This document shows positions 36,107 through 45,550 of a stretch of 55,566 nucleotides of DNA, in pieces. Source of the DNA: Labrys miyagiensis. GTDB lineage: Bacteria > Pseudomonadota > Alphaproteobacteria > Rhizobiales > Labraceae. The DNA lies in assembly GCF_030160835.1 (NCBI RefSeq), contig NZ_BSPC01000095.1:1-55566 (forward strand), written 5' to 3'. The notes under the pieces were generated by a model that worked only from the letters and a program-made list of their open reading frames with translations, was not told where the DNA came from and ran no database searches. The stretch's first letter is position 1. Every line of letters starts with the position of its first letter. Made by a program: the position numbers and the translations under genes.

Positions 36107-37021
36107 ATGTACAGATACTTAGATTCCAGACCTGCGGGAAACTCCTCGATTTCCCTGTTGGCTCGTGCTATCGGCAAAATTGCCCAAACCGAGGGAGATC
36201 ACACCACCGCCATTCCGGCTCTAACACTCCATCGCCGCAACGCGCCCACCAAACCCTTGCACTGCATTTACGGCTTGGGTTTGGGCGTCGTCGTGCAGGG
36301 CGAGAAGCAGGTGATGCTTGGGGATGCAGTGATCGATTACGGTCCAGGTCAATCCATGGTGACGACCATCGATCTACCGGTCGTTACGCATGTCGCGCGG
36401 GCTAGTTTCCACGAGCCGTTTCTCGGTCTCGTGCTGACGCTGGACAGTCGCCACGTTGTGCAAATGGCGTCCGAGATGGAATTGCCGCAGCCGTCGAGGG
36501 GCGGCGTCTATCGGCCGATCTCAATCGAAGCATTGGATGGGCCACTCGTCGAGGCCCTTGCCCGGCTGGTCGGGCTGCTCGATGAGCCGGCACTTCTTCC
36601 CCGGCTGGCGCCACTGATACAGCAGGAAATCACCATCCGCCTGTTGGCGGGTCCACATGGATCACAATTGCAGCACCTGGTCGCCAGCGGGTCGCCAAGC
36701 CAGCAGATTGCAAAGGCCGTCGCCTGGCTCAAGCAGAACTTCACACGGACGCTGCATGTTGACGAACTAGCCGCTCGCGCGCACATGAGCCCGTCTACAT
36801 TTCGGCAGCATTTCCGCAACATCACCGGCATCAGCCCATTGCAGTTCCAGAAGCAACTGCGCCTGCAGGAAGCACGGCAGCTGATGCTCAACCAGGACCT
36901 TGACGCCGGTAACGCCGGGGGGCAGGTGGGCTATCAAAGTGCCTCGCAATTCAATCGCGAGTACAGCCGCCTGTTCGGCACTCCGCCTCAGCGCGATGTC
37001 AGGCGCATGCGAGCAAATTGA
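36107..37021 (+). CDS. AraC family transcriptional regulator
   Basis: 304 residues: an N-terminal AraC_N-type cupin sensing domain (YGLGLGVVVQGEKQVMLGDA at about 55-75) and a C-terminal pair of helix-turn-helices (LHVDELAARAHMSPSTFRQHF, then QVGYQSASQFNREYSRLFGTPP). AGGAGG at 36095-36100 sets the ATG. Aldehyde- or electrophile-responsive relatives next to aldo/keto reductases are common, so the divergent reductase is the likely target. A very acidic/Gly insertion (LDAGNAGGQ) occupies the usual linker to the second helix. Confidence 0.9.
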   Translation: MYRYLDSRPAGNSSISLLARAIGKIAQTEGDHTTAIPALTLHRRNAPTKPLHCIYGLGLGVVVQGEKQVMLGDAVIDYGPGQSMVTTIDLPVVTHVARASFHEPFLGLVLTLDSRHVVQMASEMELPQPSRGGVYRPISIEALDGPLVEALARLVGLLDEPALLPRLAPLIQQEITIRLLAGPHGSQLQHLVASGSPSQQIAKAVAWLKQNFTRTLHVDELAARAHMSPSTFRQHFRNITGISPLQFQKQLRLQEARQLMLNQDLDAGNAGGQVGYQSASQFNREYSRLFGTPPQRDVRRMRAN

Positions 37022-37049
37022 GCGTGGGCCCGGGATTGGCGAAACCCCG

Positions 37050-37445
37050 TCAGGCCGCCAGCGGCAACAATTCGCGCAGGCGGGTTTCGCGCAGATAGAG
37101 GCCGCCCCAGGTCAGCGCGCCGAGCAGGAGACAGATGAGCTGTGGTGGCGAGCCGAGTTCGCCGAGGCGGAAATGCGTGCAGATGGCGCCGCCGAGGAAG
37201 CCCGTCACCAGGATCGCGCCGAGCACGGCCGTGCGAGGAATGGCGTAGAGGATGGCGCAGGTGAGCATGATGATGCCGAGCGGCAGGGCCTGGCTGGCCG
37301 GGAAACCGCTGGCCTCCATTTCAGCCTTGGTCAAGCCGGGGGCGAAGAGCTGCACCAGGCCATCCGCGAGGAGGGCCACGACCACGAGGCCGGAGAAGAC
37401 GCGGCCGATCCAGACGGCAGCCGAGGTTCCAGGGGTAGAGGACAT
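37050..37445 (-). CDS. DoxX-like membrane protein
   Basis: 131 residues with four transmembrane helices (VFSGLVVVALLADGLVQLFA; LGIIMLTCAILYAIP; AVLGAILVTGFLGGAI; LICLLLGALTWGGLYL) and HFRLGELGS before the last one, typical of DoxX family proteins. These are associated with membrane redox/thiosulfate functions or are unassigned. The ATG at 37445 with AGGAG is preferred; the frame is open 25 codons upstream. Convergent with the AraC gene, 28 bases apart. Confidence 0.85.
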   Translation of the reverse strand: MSSTPGTSAAVWIGRVFSGLVVVALLADGLVQLFAPGLTKAEMEASGFPASQALPLGIIMLTCAILYAIPRTAVLGAILVTGFLGGAICTHFRLGELGSPPQLICLLLGALTWGGLYLRETRLRELLPLAA

Positions 37446-37964
37446 GCAGAATTCTCCTGAAAGTCGCTGCTGAGACGCGAAGAGCTGCGCCAGGCAGGTT
37501 GACACCAACATGTACAGCAACGGTGGGTTTCCGCCTGAAGACGGAAGGTCGTCGCCGTGCGCGGGAGCCTATAGACCGGCTGGTGAAATCGAGCGTGATA
37601 TGCGTTTTGGGGCTGAGGCAGTCGGCGACGGCGGGGCGAGATGAGGCATTTCAGAACGAGGCGGGCCGATTACGCCCCCTCGCCCCGTTCTTACGGGGAG
37701 AGGATAGAGGTGAGGGGCTGCGCTCAGTTTTGAGATGAGCGTTCTCTAATGCGCTGTGATCTGAGCGGCGTGCCTAGCTTCACTATATCTCTTTGATACA
37801 TTTAAGAAAATAATCTGCAAGGGTCGCGCTGCCCCTCACCTCTATCCTCTCCCCGTAAGAACGGGGCGAGGGGGCGCAACCGGCCCGCTACATTCTAAAG
37901 CGCCTCATCTCGCCCAGCCGGGGAGCTTTGACCTGACATGTGTCAAGGCCGATGCCCGCCGGCC
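37446..37964. other. 519-base intergenic region between DoxX and ribF genes
   Basis: Taken up mainly by the two inverted copies of repeat family A (listed separately). The 112-base spacer between them (37719-37830) is AT-richer than the rest, with TTTAAGAAAATAATCTGC. No gene was recognised. Confidence 0.5.
37631..37915. repeat. Two inverted copies of dispersed repeat family A (85-base arms)
   Basis: Arm 1 (37631-37718) and arm 2 (37831-37915) are near-identical inverses: CCCCCTCGCCCCGTTCTTAC then GGGGAGAGGATAGAGGTGAG. The outer part GGCGAGATGAGGC also matches. Differences cluster between the two blocks. Together they could fold to a cruciform of more than 80 bp, and each arm has its own small CCCCGT/ACGGGG hairpin. 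Same family as 547-664 and 47973-48090. Confidence 0.85.
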
Positions 37965-38915
37965 TCACGCCCTGGTCATCTCCCGCGCCAGCCGCGCGTC
38001 CTCGTTCATCCGCGCCACCAGCGCCTCGATCGAATCGAACTTCTCCTCGCCGCGGATGCGCCCGACGAAGGCGACCTCGATCACCTTGCCATAGAGATCG
38101 CCCGCAAAGTCGAAGACATAGGTCTCCAGCAGCGGCGGGCCGTTGTCGAAGGTGGGGCGGCGGCCGAAGCTGGCGACGCCGGAGCGAGTGATGCCGTCGA
38201 TAACGGTGCGCACGGCGTAGATGCCATGCTGCAGGCCGCATTGCGGATCGAGCGCCATGTTGGCGGTGGGAAAGCCGAGCTCGCGGCCGCGCTTCTCGCC
38301 ATGGATGACCGGGCCGAGCACCGACCATTCATGGCCGAGCAGCCGGTTGGCCCTGGCGATCTCGCCGGCCGCCAGCGCCTTGCGGATGGCGGAGGAGGAG
38401 ACGGCTTCGCCGGTCTCGCGGGTCGGGGCCACGATGGCGATGTCGAGGCCGAGCGCCCGGCCGTGCTGCACCAGGAATTCGGGCGTGCCGCGCCGGTCCT
38501 TGCCGAAATGGAAGTCGTAGCCCACGGCCACCGCGCTGGCGCCCAGGCGCCGCACCACCAGTTCCTCGAGGAACTCCTCGGCCGTCATGCCGGCAAGCGC
38601 GCGGTCGAAGGTGAGGGTGATGAGGGCGTCGAGCCCGGAGCGCTCCAGGAGCAGCGCCTTCAGGGCGGGAGGCGTCAGGCGGAAGAGCGGCTCGTCCGGA
38701 CGGAAGAGGGCGCGCGGATGCGGCTCGAAGCTCAGCGCGATCGCCGGGCGGGGCGGGCCATGCGGGACATTGTGCGGGCCCTTTGCCAGGGCCTCGGCGG
38801 CATCGATCACCGCCTTGTGGCCACGATGGACACCATCGAAATTACCGATCGCCACCGCCGCATTGTGGAGATGGGCCGGCAGGGAGGCGGGATCGAAGAA
38901 CTGCTCGAAAGGCAT
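37965..38915 (-). CDS. ribF: Bifunctional riboflavin kinase/FAD synthetase
   Basis: 316 residues. The N-terminal nucleotidyl transferase domain begins VAIGNFDGVHRGHKAVI, with SSSAIRKAL as the ISSTRIR-type motif and LSFEPHPRALF. The C-terminal riboflavin kinase domain carries GFPTANM. Makes FMN and FAD from riboflavin in the cytoplasm. It lies 7 bases after the HAD-hydrolase gene, a pairing found in other Rhizobiales. A dispersed repeat begins 50 bases beyond the stop. Confidence 0.95.
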   Translation of the reverse strand: MPFEQFFDPASLPAHLHNAAVAIGNFDGVHRGHKAVIDAAEALAKGPHNVPHGPPRPAIALSFEPHPRALFRPDEPLFRLTPPALKALLLERSGLDALITLTFDRALAGMTAEEFLEELVVRRLGASAVAVGYDFHFGKDRRGTPEFLVQHGRALGLDIAIVAPTRETGEAVSSSAIRKALAAGEIARANRLLGHEWSVLGPVIHGEKRGRELGFPTANMALDPQCGLQHGIYAVRTVIDGITRSGVASFGRRPTFDNGPPLLETYVFDFAGDLYGKVIEVAFVGRIRGEEKFDSIEALVARMNEDARLAREMTRA

Positions 38916-38922
38916 GGCGTGG

Positions 38923-39792
38923 TCACCAGATCAGGCGCGGCATCACGGCATCCGGCACGACGCCCTTGTCGGCAAGGAAGGCGGCCAGCGCCTCGGCGTC
39001 GATCTCGCCCTCGCCATGGCCGGCTTCCAGCGCGTGGATGCCGCCGGAGATGAACAGCGCGCCGCAGCCGATGGCAGCGGCGCCGGCAAGGTCGGTGCGC
39101 ACGGAATCGCCGATAGCAAGGGTGCGGCCATGCGCCACCGGGCTGCCGCGTCTGGCGGCGGCGGTCTCGAAGGCGGCGTCGTAGATCGGCTGGAAGGGTT
39201 TGCCGCAAATCGCCGCCTCGCCGCCGATGGCGCGATAGGCCTCGGCGATGGCGCCGGCGCAATAGATGATAATGCCGCCGCGATCGACCACCAGGTCCGG
39301 ATTGGCGCAGATCATCGGCACCTGGCGGGCGAGGAAGGCGCGCAGCATCGGCCCGTAATTGTCGGGCGTCTCGGTGGTGTCGTCGAACAGGCCGGTGCAG
39401 ACGACCACGTCGGCCTCGTCGGCCTGGGCGAAGTGGATGTCGAGCCCTTGATAGAGAGGCAGGTCGCGCTCCGGGCCGAGATGGAAGACCTTCTTGTCGG
39501 CGACGGCGGCGATGTGGGAGCGGGTGACGTCGCCCGAGGTCACGATGGCGTCATAGGCCTCGCGCGGCAGGCCGAGGCGGTCTAGCTGCGGGGCCACGGC
39601 GCCGTTGGGGCGCGGCGCGTTGGAGACCAGCACCACCGTGCCGCCGCCCCTGCGAAACGCGCTCAGCGCCTCGGTGACGCCGGGGAACACGGCATGGCCG
39701 TTATGGATGACACCCCAGATATCGCAGAACAGGAGGTCATAGGCCGGGGCGATCTCGCGAAAGCCATGGATGAGACGGGGCGAGGCAGCCAA
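38923..39792 (-). CDS. TIGR01459-type HAD-family hydrolase
   Basis: 289 residues. HAD motif I is LLFCDIWGVIHNG (Asp nucleophile), motif II is VVLVSNAPRPN, motif III Lys is in CGKPFQPIYD, and motif IV is AIGDSVRTDLAGA. This is the NagD-like subgroup restricted largely to alphaproteobacteria. Its substrate is unknown; a phosphatase role near flavin nucleotide metabolism has been guessed from its constant neighbour ribF. First gene of the two-gene unit. Confidence 0.93.
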   Translation of the reverse strand: MAASPRLIHGFREIAPAYDLLFCDIWGVIHNGHAVFPGVTEALSAFRRGGGTVVLVSNAPRPNGAVAPQLDRLGLPREAYDAIVTSGDVTRSHIAAVADKKVFHLGPERDLPLYQGLDIHFAQADEADVVVCTGLFDDTTETPDNYGPMLRAFLARQVPMICANPDLVVDRGGIIIYCAGAIAEAYRAIGGEAAICGKPFQPIYDAAFETAAARRGSPVAHGRTLAIGDSVRTDLAGAAAIGCGALFISGGIHALEAGHGEGEIDAEALAAFLADKGVVPDAVMPRLIW

Positions 39793-40130
39793 GGCGGGAC
39801 CTTTCGGATGGGGACGGAGCGGCGTCCTTCACATAAGCCGGGAAGGCGCGGGTGGAAAGGGGCGGAACGTCTCATGAGGAGGCGGCGGGCCGCTTGCGGT
39901 AACCGAGCCGAGCGAGGCGCGGGCCCTCCCCACGAAGCTGGGGAGGTCGCGCACACATTTGTGTACGCAGAGCAGGGGTGGGGTGTGGTCAGAAAAGGGC
40001 GCGCCCTGAGCCCATTGCACAACCGCTGCGCCCTTTCGGCGAGGTGAGGCCCTGCCCGCCACACCCCCTCCGACCCGACTTCGTCGGGCCACCTCCCCCA
40101 GCTTTGTGGGGGAGGCTCTCCTGTCGCGCC
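39793..40130. other. Intergenic region between HAD and patatin genes
   Basis: 338 bases. Nothing but repeat family E (listed separately) and the HAD-gene promoter was seen. The patatin gene ends and the HAD gene begins here, both leftward, so a terminator for the former is not required. Confidence 0.45.
39925..40119. repeat. Inverted pair of family-E hairpin units (CCTCCCC/GGGGAGG)
   Basis: One unit reads CCTCCCCACGAAGCTGGGGA with TGGGGTGTGG about 40 bases later. The opposite unit reads CACACCCCCTCCG, then CCCGACTTCGTCGGG, then CCTCCCCCAGCTTTGTGGGG. They face each other across about 75 bases. This CTCCCC-AGCT-GGGGAG element is familiar from many alphaproteobacterial intergenic spaces. Confidence 0.75.
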
Positions 40131-40955
40131 TTACTCCAATAACTCCCCCAGCCTCCGCTTCAGCTCTTCCTTTGCCGGCTTGGCCAGCCTGAAGATCACG
40201 CTCGACCGCCCGAAGTCCAGTGCCCGGATGCTCCCGACATTCGGGCGGATCAAGATGTCCGGCCTGTATTGCGCCGCCTTCGCATCCACGATCGCGCCCT
40301 GCATGATCTGCAGCGCGCCGAACAACGCCTCCCAGGCGCCGGGCATGTCGGTCTCGCCGGGCACCACCGGCGCGCCGCTGACGTCGACGCCGACGATTAT
40401 GTCGGCCTTGCCGGCCAAATGGTCGATCGGCAGCGGGTTGACGGTGGCGCCGTCGACCAGCACCTGCCCGTCGATGCGCACCGGGCGGATGGCGCCGGGG
40501 ATCGCCATCGAGGCGGCGATGGCCGGGCGAAGCGGGCCCTTGGTGAAGACTTTTTCGCGCCTTGCGTAGTAATCGGTGGCGACCACCGTGAGCGGTATCG
40601 GGCATTGCGCGAAGGTCTGCGGCACGCCCTCGGGCAGGAAGGCGTCGCAGAAGGCCTCGCCGTCGATCAACACGGGATTGCCCAGCGGCGAAAACAGGTC
40701 GGCGAGCCTGCCGACACGCGCGGCGAACAGCTTGCTGCGCGTGCCGCGGCGGTCTGCCAGCGTGGCGAGGGTGTAGTCGTGCAGTTCGCGAGCCGAAAGG
40801 CCGCTGGCATAGGAGGCGGCATAGATCGCGCCCATCGAGGTGCCGGCCAGCGCCACCGGCTTGACGCCCAGTTCGTCGAAGACCTCCAGCATGGCGATAT
40901 GGGCAAGGCCGCGCGCGCCGCCGCCACCCAGAGCCAATGCCACCGTCTTGGTCAT
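40131..40955 (-). CDS. Patatin-like phospholipase family protein
   Basis: 274 residues. The oxyanion loop is LALGGGGARGLAHI, the nucleophile Ser is in AGTSMGAIYAA, and the Asp of the dyad is in LVDGATVNPLP (DGA in place of the usual DGG). It belongs to the RssA/NTE group of lipid acyl hydrolases at the cytoplasmic membrane face. The gene starts 3 bases beyond the purD stop and is probably cotranscribed with purD, though the functions are unrelated. No signal peptide or membrane helix. Confidence 0.92.
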   Translation of the reverse strand: MTKTVALALGGGGARGLAHIAMLEVFDELGVKPVALAGTSMGAIYAASYASGLSARELHDYTLATLADRRGTRSKLFAARVGRLADLFSPLGNPVLIDGEAFCDAFLPEGVPQTFAQCPIPLTVVATDYYARREKVFTKGPLRPAIAASMAIPGAIRPVRIDGQVLVDGATVNPLPIDHLAGKADIIVGVDVSGAPVVPGETDMPGAWEALFGALQIMQGAIVDAKAAQYRPDILIRPNVGSIRALDFGRSSVIFRLAKPAKEELKRRLGELLE

Positions 40956-40958
40956 CGC

Positions 40959-42230
40959 TCAGGCCTTTCTGATGGCGCGCCAGCCGATGTCGCGGCGGCA
41001 GAAGCCTTCCGGCCAGTCGACGAGATCGACCGCCTCATAGGCGCGGGCCTGCGCCTCCTTGACCGTCTTGCCGATGGCAGTGATGCCGAGCACGCGCCCG
41101 CCATTGGCGAGGATGCGGTCGCCCGAGCGCCGCGTGCCGGCGTGGAAGACCAGCACGTCGTCGAGCGAGGCCGCCTTGGCGAGGTCGCGGATCTCCGAGC
41201 CGCGCGGGTAGCTGCCGGGATAGCCCTTCGTCGCCATCACCACGCAGAGCGCCGTGTCGGGCTTCCAGCGCAGCGAGATGGTGGAGAGCAGGCCGTCTGC
41301 CGAGGCGAGCAGGGCGGGCAGGAGATCCGAGCGCAGGCGCGGCATGATCACCTGCGTCTCCGGATCGCCGAAGCGCACATTGTATTCGATCAGCTCCGGG
41401 CCGTCCTTGGTAATCATTAAGCCGGCAAACAACACCCCCTTGAAGGGCGTGCCGCGTGCGGCCATAGCGCGGACCGTGGGGCGGATGATGGTTTCCATCA
41501 CGCGCGCCTCCATCTCCGGCGTCATGATCGGAGCCGGGGAATAGGCGCCCATGCCGCCGGTGTTCGGGCCCTTGTCGCCGTCGAAGGCGCGCTTGTGATC
41601 CTGCGCCGAGATCAGCGGAATGGCGGTGGCGCCGTCGCAGAGGGCAAAGAAGCTCGCCTCCTCGCCCTCGAGATAGGCCTCGATCACCACTTCATGACCG
41701 GCCTCGCCCACGCTGCCCGCAAAGATGGCGTCGATGGCGGCGAGGGCGTCGTCGAGGCTCATCGCCACCACCACGCCCTTGCCGGCGGCCAGGCCATCGG
41801 CCTTCACCACGATCGGCGCGCCCTGCTCGCGGACATAGGCCTTCGCGGCGTCCGCCTCGGTGAAGCGCTGATAGGCGCCGGTAGGGATGCCGAATTCACG
41901 GCAAAGGTCCTTGGTGTAGCCTTTGGAGCCTTCGAGGGCCGCGGCGGCCTTGCTCGGCCCGAAGGCCTTGATGCCGGCCTTGGCGAGATCGTCCACCAGG
42001 CCGGCAACCAGAGGGGCCTCGGGGCCGACGACCACGAAATCGATGTCGTTCTCCTGGGAGAAGGCGATCACGGCCTGGTGGTCGGTGATGTCGATGGCGG
42101 TACAGATGGCGCATTCTTCCATGCCGGGATTGCCGGGCGCGGCATAGAGCCTGTCGCATTCCGCGCTCGCCGCTATCGCCCAGGCCAGGGCATGCTCGCG
42201 CCCGCCCGATCCGATCAGAAGAATGTTCAT
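40959..42230 (-). CDS. purD: Phosphoribosylamine-glycine ligase
   Basis: 423 residues: GAR synthetase, second step of purine biosynthesis. N-terminal [23 protein letters not shown]-grasp domain with [35 protein letters not shown], and [12 protein letters not shown]. Complete. The ribosome site is weak. A hairpin-rich gap lies upstream; no PurR-type box was recognised. Confidence 0.97.
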   Translation of the reverse strand: MNILLIGSGGREHALAWAIAASAECDRLYAAPGNPGMEECAICTAIDITDHQAVIAFSQENDIDFVVVGPEAPLVAGLVDDLAKAGIKAFGPSKAAAALEGSKGYTKDLCREFGIPTGAYQRFTEADAAKAYVREQGAPIVVKADGLAAGKGVVVAMSLDDALAAIDAIFAGSVGEAGHEVVIEAYLEGEEASFFALCDGATAIPLISAQDHKRAFDGDKGPNTGGMGAYSPAPIMTPEMEARVMETIIRPTVRAMAARGTPFKGVLFAGLMITKDGPELIEYNVRFGDPETQVIMPRLRSDLLPALLASADGLLSTISLRWKPDTALCVVMATKGYPGSYPRGSEIRDLAKAASLDDVLVFHAGTRRSGDRILANGGRVLGITAIGKTVKEAQARAYEAVDLVDWPEGFCRRDIGWRAIRKA

Positions 42231-42295
42231 CGTTACCGCCTGCAGAGATTAGCCGGGCCGGACCTTTGCCCGATTGGGGGAGAGGATGCAATGCC

Positions 42296-42430
42296 GGGAG
42301 CGCGGACGTCTCGTCCGCTCCTGGAAACGGCACGTTCGTCGGAAGAGGCGCGATCGGTGTGCCGACCTCCAGGTCGGCACTCTTGCCGTAAGCGAGGCGG
42401 TTCCATGCCGATCTGGAGATCGGCACACCA
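42296..42430. repeat. Hairpin cluster: family-C unit followed by a paired family-B element
   Basis: 42296-42320 is GGGAGCGCGGACGTCTCGTC plus CGCTC, a hairpin also seen at 55493. Then arms 42354-42380 and 42405-42430 form an inverted pair with TCGGTGTGCCG outer bases as in the 5660 element. The stems read GCCGACCTCCAGGTCGGC and (arm 2, inverted) GCCGATCTCCAGATCGGC. The C-G and T-A changes are compensated on the opposite side. Confidence 0.8.
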
Positions 42431-42440
42431 AATGTGCCCC

Positions 42441-43316
42441 CTACCCAATCGAGGTCTCCACGATCCACCAGCCTGGCTTGAACGGCCTCAGCGCCTCGGC
42501 GGCGATTTTGGCGGCCTCGCGCGTGTCGAACAGGCCGAACACCGTGGCGCCTGAGCCGGACATGCGGGCGAGGCGGCAGCCGGGCTGCTGGCCGACCGCT
42601 TCGATCGCTTCCCCTATCACCGGGCGCAGGGCGATGGCCGGCGGCTGCAGGTCGTTGCGGCCGGAGGCGATGAAGTCGACCAGGCTGGCGGGCTTGCCGG
42701 CAAGGCCGATGCAGCGCGGCAGCATCTCGTCATAGGGGGCGACATGACCGGGCTCGAAGGCGAGGGCGCGGAAGACCTCGGCGGTGGGCGTGGCGACGCC
42801 CGGATTGACCAGCAGCGCCGGCAAAGGCGGCAGAGCCACCGGTTCGGACAGTATCTCGCCGGCGCCGCGCATCCAGCGGCTCCTGGCTTCCAGGCAGACG
42901 GGAACGTCGGAGCCGGTGGCCCGGGCGGCCTCCACCACGGCATCATGCGTCAGAGCGAGCTTGTTGGCGCGGGCGAGCAGGCGCAGCGCCGCAGCCGCGT
43001 CCGAAGAGCCGCCGCCGAGCCCGGCCGCCGCCGGCAGCGCCTTCATGAGGTGGAAATGGCCGAGAACCAAGCCGGGAAAACGGCTCGCCAGCGCGTTCGC
43101 CGCCTTGAGGACGAGATTGTCGGCCAGCGCGCCGGCCCCCTCCGCCCGCGGGCCGCTCACCTCCAGCGACAGGTCCGGCCCCACTTCCAGGCTGAGGCTG
43201 TCGGCGACATCGGCGAAGGCGACCAGGCTGTCCAGAACATGGTAGCCGTCGGCGCGACGCCCAAGCACGGCCAGGGTCAGGTTGACCTTGGCGCGCGCAT
43301 GCTCATTGAGGCGCAT
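42441..43316 (-). CDS. ispE: 4-diphosphocytidyl-2-C-methyl-D-erythritol kinase
   Basis: 291-residue GHMP kinase of the MEP isoprenoid pathway. N-terminal ARAKVNLTLAVLGRRADGYH, ATP loop LPAAAGLGGGSSDAAAALR, and C-terminal MSGSGATVFGLF. Cytoplasmic. Its start lies 22 bases after the TPR protein stop; this TPR-ispE order is usual in Rhizobiales. A repeat cluster sits directly after the stop. Confidence 0.96.
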   Translation of the reverse strand: MRLNEHARAKVNLTLAVLGRRADGYHVLDSLVAFADVADSLSLEVGPDLSLEVSGPRAEGAGALADNLVLKAANALASRFPGLVLGHFHLMKALPAAAGLGGGSSDAAAALRLLARANKLALTHDAVVEAARATGSDVPVCLEARSRWMRGAGEILSEPVALPPLPALLVNPGVATPTAEVFRALAFEPGHVAPYDEMLPRCIGLAGKPASLVDFIASGRNDLQPPAIALRPVIGEAIEAVGQQPGCRLARMSGSGATVFGLFDTREAAKIAAEALRPFKPGWWIVETSIG

Positions 43317-43338
43317 GAATCAATGTCCGAAGATGGCC

Positions 43339-45246
43339 CTAGCCACCGCTGCCGGGAGCAGCGGGCTTGGGCGTATCGGCCGGCTTCGGCGCGTCGGCGG
43401 GCTTGGGTGGATCCACCGGCTTGGGGGCATCCGCCGGCTTGGGAGCATTGACGGGGGTCGGCGTCTCCACGGCGGGCTTGGGCTGCTCGGTGGGCTTGGG
43501 CGCCACATCGGCAGCCTTGCTGGCATCGGCCGAGGCCGTGTCCTTCATGCCCTGCTTCATCTTGAGCTCGAGTTCGGCCTTCTCGTCCGCCTCGGGCTTG
43601 GAATCGAGGGCATGGCGCCACTGGAAGGTCGCTTCCAGCTTGCGGCCGGCCTTCCAATAGGCATCGCCGAGATGGTCGTTGATGGTGGGATCGCTGGGCT
43701 TGAGCGAAACCGCCCGTTCCAGCTGCTCCACCGCCTCGTCATACTGGCCGATCTTGTAATTGGCCCAGCCGAGGCTGTCGACGATGTAGCCGTCATCGGG
43801 ACGCTGATCGACGGCTTTCTTGATCATGTCCATGCCCTCCTGGAGGTGGGCACCCTGGTCGATCCAGGAATAGCCGAGATAGTTCAGCACCGAAGGCTGG
43901 TCCGGGAAGAGCTCCAGCGCCTTCTTGAAGTCGGCTTCGGCCTTGGGCCACTGCTTGGTGCGCTCGTAGGCGATGCCGCGATAATAGAAGGTCGACCAGT
44001 CGTTGCGGCCAGGCGTGCCGATCACATCGATGGCCTGCGAGAACGCCGCTGCCGCTTCGTCCCAGCGCTTGCGCGTCTGGTAGATGCCGCCGAGCGAGAT
44101 GATGGCGTCGAGGTCCTTGGGATTGGCGGCGATGATCTTCTTCAGATGCGCCACGCCTTCATCCGTCTTGTCGAGTTCGTCCAGCGTCGAGGCCAGCTCG
44201 ATCTCGGCATTGCGCTTGAGCGGGGAGGACGGCGGCACCGCCTGGAACAGCTGCTGGGCGATCTCGGCCTGCTTGAGGTCGCTGTAGAGTTCGGCGAGGC
44301 CGATCAGCGCGTTGGGGTTGTTGCCGTCGAGATAGAGCGCCAGGCGATAGAACACCACGGCATAGTCGGCCCCGCCCTGCTTGGCGATGCCGGCGGCGAC
44401 CGAGATCAGGATATCGGCGGAGCCCTGTTGGGCCGAGTTCACCGCCGGGCCGATGCGCTTGCCGGCCTGAATGTCGGAGATCAGGCTGGCGACGATGGGC
44501 TGGCGCGGCACCTTGGCGGCATAGTCGTTGAGGACGGCGAGCGCCTCATCCTTCTTGCCGCCGCGCACCAGCGCGCGCGCATAGGCGTCCATCACCGACA
44601 CGGCATTGGAATCGCGCTCATGCGCGTCCTTGAGGCGGGCGATGGCCTCCTCATGCTGGCCGGCGAGGTCGAGCATCATGCCGGCCGAGAAATTCTTGAA
44701 GGTGGAGAAACCGTCATTGGACGAGATGTCGTCCGTGGCGGAGACGCCCTTCTTGGTCTGGCCGGCACCGGCATAGGTCCAGGTCGAGATCAGGGGCGTG
44801 GCGAGCTGCAGGATCGGCTTGTCGAGGGTGAAGGCAAGCTCGGTGCGGGCCGCGTTGTAGTTGTGCGCCTTCAGGGCGCGTATGCCGAGCACCAGATGGG
44901 CGATCGCGTTCTTCTTGTCGATGGCGATCACCCGGTTGGCGAACATCACCGCCTTGTCCATCTCGCCGGAGGTCAAGAGCGCGATGAAGGTGCGGTTGGT
45001 CAGTTCCTGCCGCGCCTGGTCGTCCTTGAACAGGCCGCTCCGCAGAGCCTGGGCGTAGAAGGCGGCGGCATTGTCGTCATCGCGCAGATTGGCGGCAAGG
45101 CGCCCCGCCAGCAGGCTGCCGGAGGCCGTGGTCGGCCGGAACGGGGCCTCGGCGGATTTGGCCGCGAAGGCCGGCGCAACGGCGGCGGTCGAGACCAGGA
45201 ACGCCACGAGGGCAGCGGAAAGAGGCGCGCGAGAAGACAAGGCCAC
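43339..45246 (-). CDS. Tetratricopeptide repeat protein with signal peptide and Pro-rich tail
   Basis: 635 residues. Signal peptide APLSAALVAFLVSTAAVAPAFA, then TPR-type helix pairs over most of the length (for example DAIISLGGIYQTRKRWDEAA, SVLNYLGYSWIDQGAHLQEG, DSLGWANYKIGQYDEAVEQL). The last 85 residues are a low-complexity tail of repeated KPADAPKP units that would be extended and could span or bind peptidoglycan. TPR proteins of this kind act as periplasmic scaffolds. Upstream of and likely cotranscribed with ispE. The repeat count of the tail may vary between strains. Confidence 0.9.
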   Translation of the reverse strand: MALSSRAPLSAALVAFLVSTAAVAPAFAAKSAEAPFRPTTASGSLLAGRLAANLRDDDNAAAFYAQALRSGLFKDDQARQELTNRTFIALLTSGEMDKAVMFANRVIAIDKKNAIAHLVLGIRALKAHNYNAARTELAFTLDKPILQLATPLISTWTYAGAGQTKKGVSATDDISSNDGFSTFKNFSAGMMLDLAGQHEEAIARLKDAHERDSNAVSVMDAYARALVRGGKKDEALAVLNDYAAKVPRQPIVASLISDIQAGKRIGPAVNSAQQGSADILISVAAGIAKQGGADYAVVFYRLALYLDGNNPNALIGLAELYSDLKQAEIAQQLFQAVPPSSPLKRNAEIELASTLDELDKTDEGVAHLKKIIAANPKDLDAIISLGGIYQTRKRWDEAAAAFSQAIDVIGTPGRNDWSTFYYRGIAYERTKQWPKAEADFKKALELFPDQPSVLNYLGYSWIDQGAHLQEGMDMIKKAVDQRPDDGYIVDSLGWANYKIGQYDEAVEQLERAVSLKPSDPTINDHLGDAYWKAGRKLEATFQWRHALDSKPEADEKAELELKMKQGMKDTASADASKAADVAPKPTEQPKPAVETPTPVNAPKPADAPKPVDPPKPADAPKPADTPKPAAPGSGG

Positions 45247-45550
45247 TGTTGGGAAAACTCCGAATCATCCGTTCGCCTCCACGAGGCGACGCAGTCGCAA
45301 ATCATTCGCTCTTACCATGGCCGCTTTGAGGCGGGGGAACAACCCGTCCCGTATGGGCGGGAATCGATTTTATCGTTTCCCGATGTCGCAGTTTCGTGAT
45401 CGGGAGCGGAATCGGGTCAGATGAGGGGCACGTCGTCATTCCGGCCGTGTCCTCACAAGCAAGGCTTGTGAGAATACAGTCACCCGGAATGACGCCACCG
45501 CGGCGGCACGCCCGCTTGACACGACGCGGCGATCGTCCGACCCCTTCGGC
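45247..45550. other. Divergent promoter region with a family-F repeat
   Basis: 304 bases between the TPR gene and the MFS gene. The middle holds the short inverted repeat at 45434-45493. No regulator binding site was recognised. Confidence 0.45.
45434..45493. repeat. Short inverted repeat GTCATTCCGG ... CCGGAATGAC
   Basis: Perfect 10-bp terminal dyad enclosing AAGCAAGGCTTGTG hairpin-like sequence. It has the same ends as the larger element at 32165-32290. Confidence 0.65.

Noticed and set aside
37965-39792. FMN riboswitch controlling ribF
   Set aside because: Nothing resembling the RFN element lies upstream of the HAD gene; the gap holds hairpin repeats instead.
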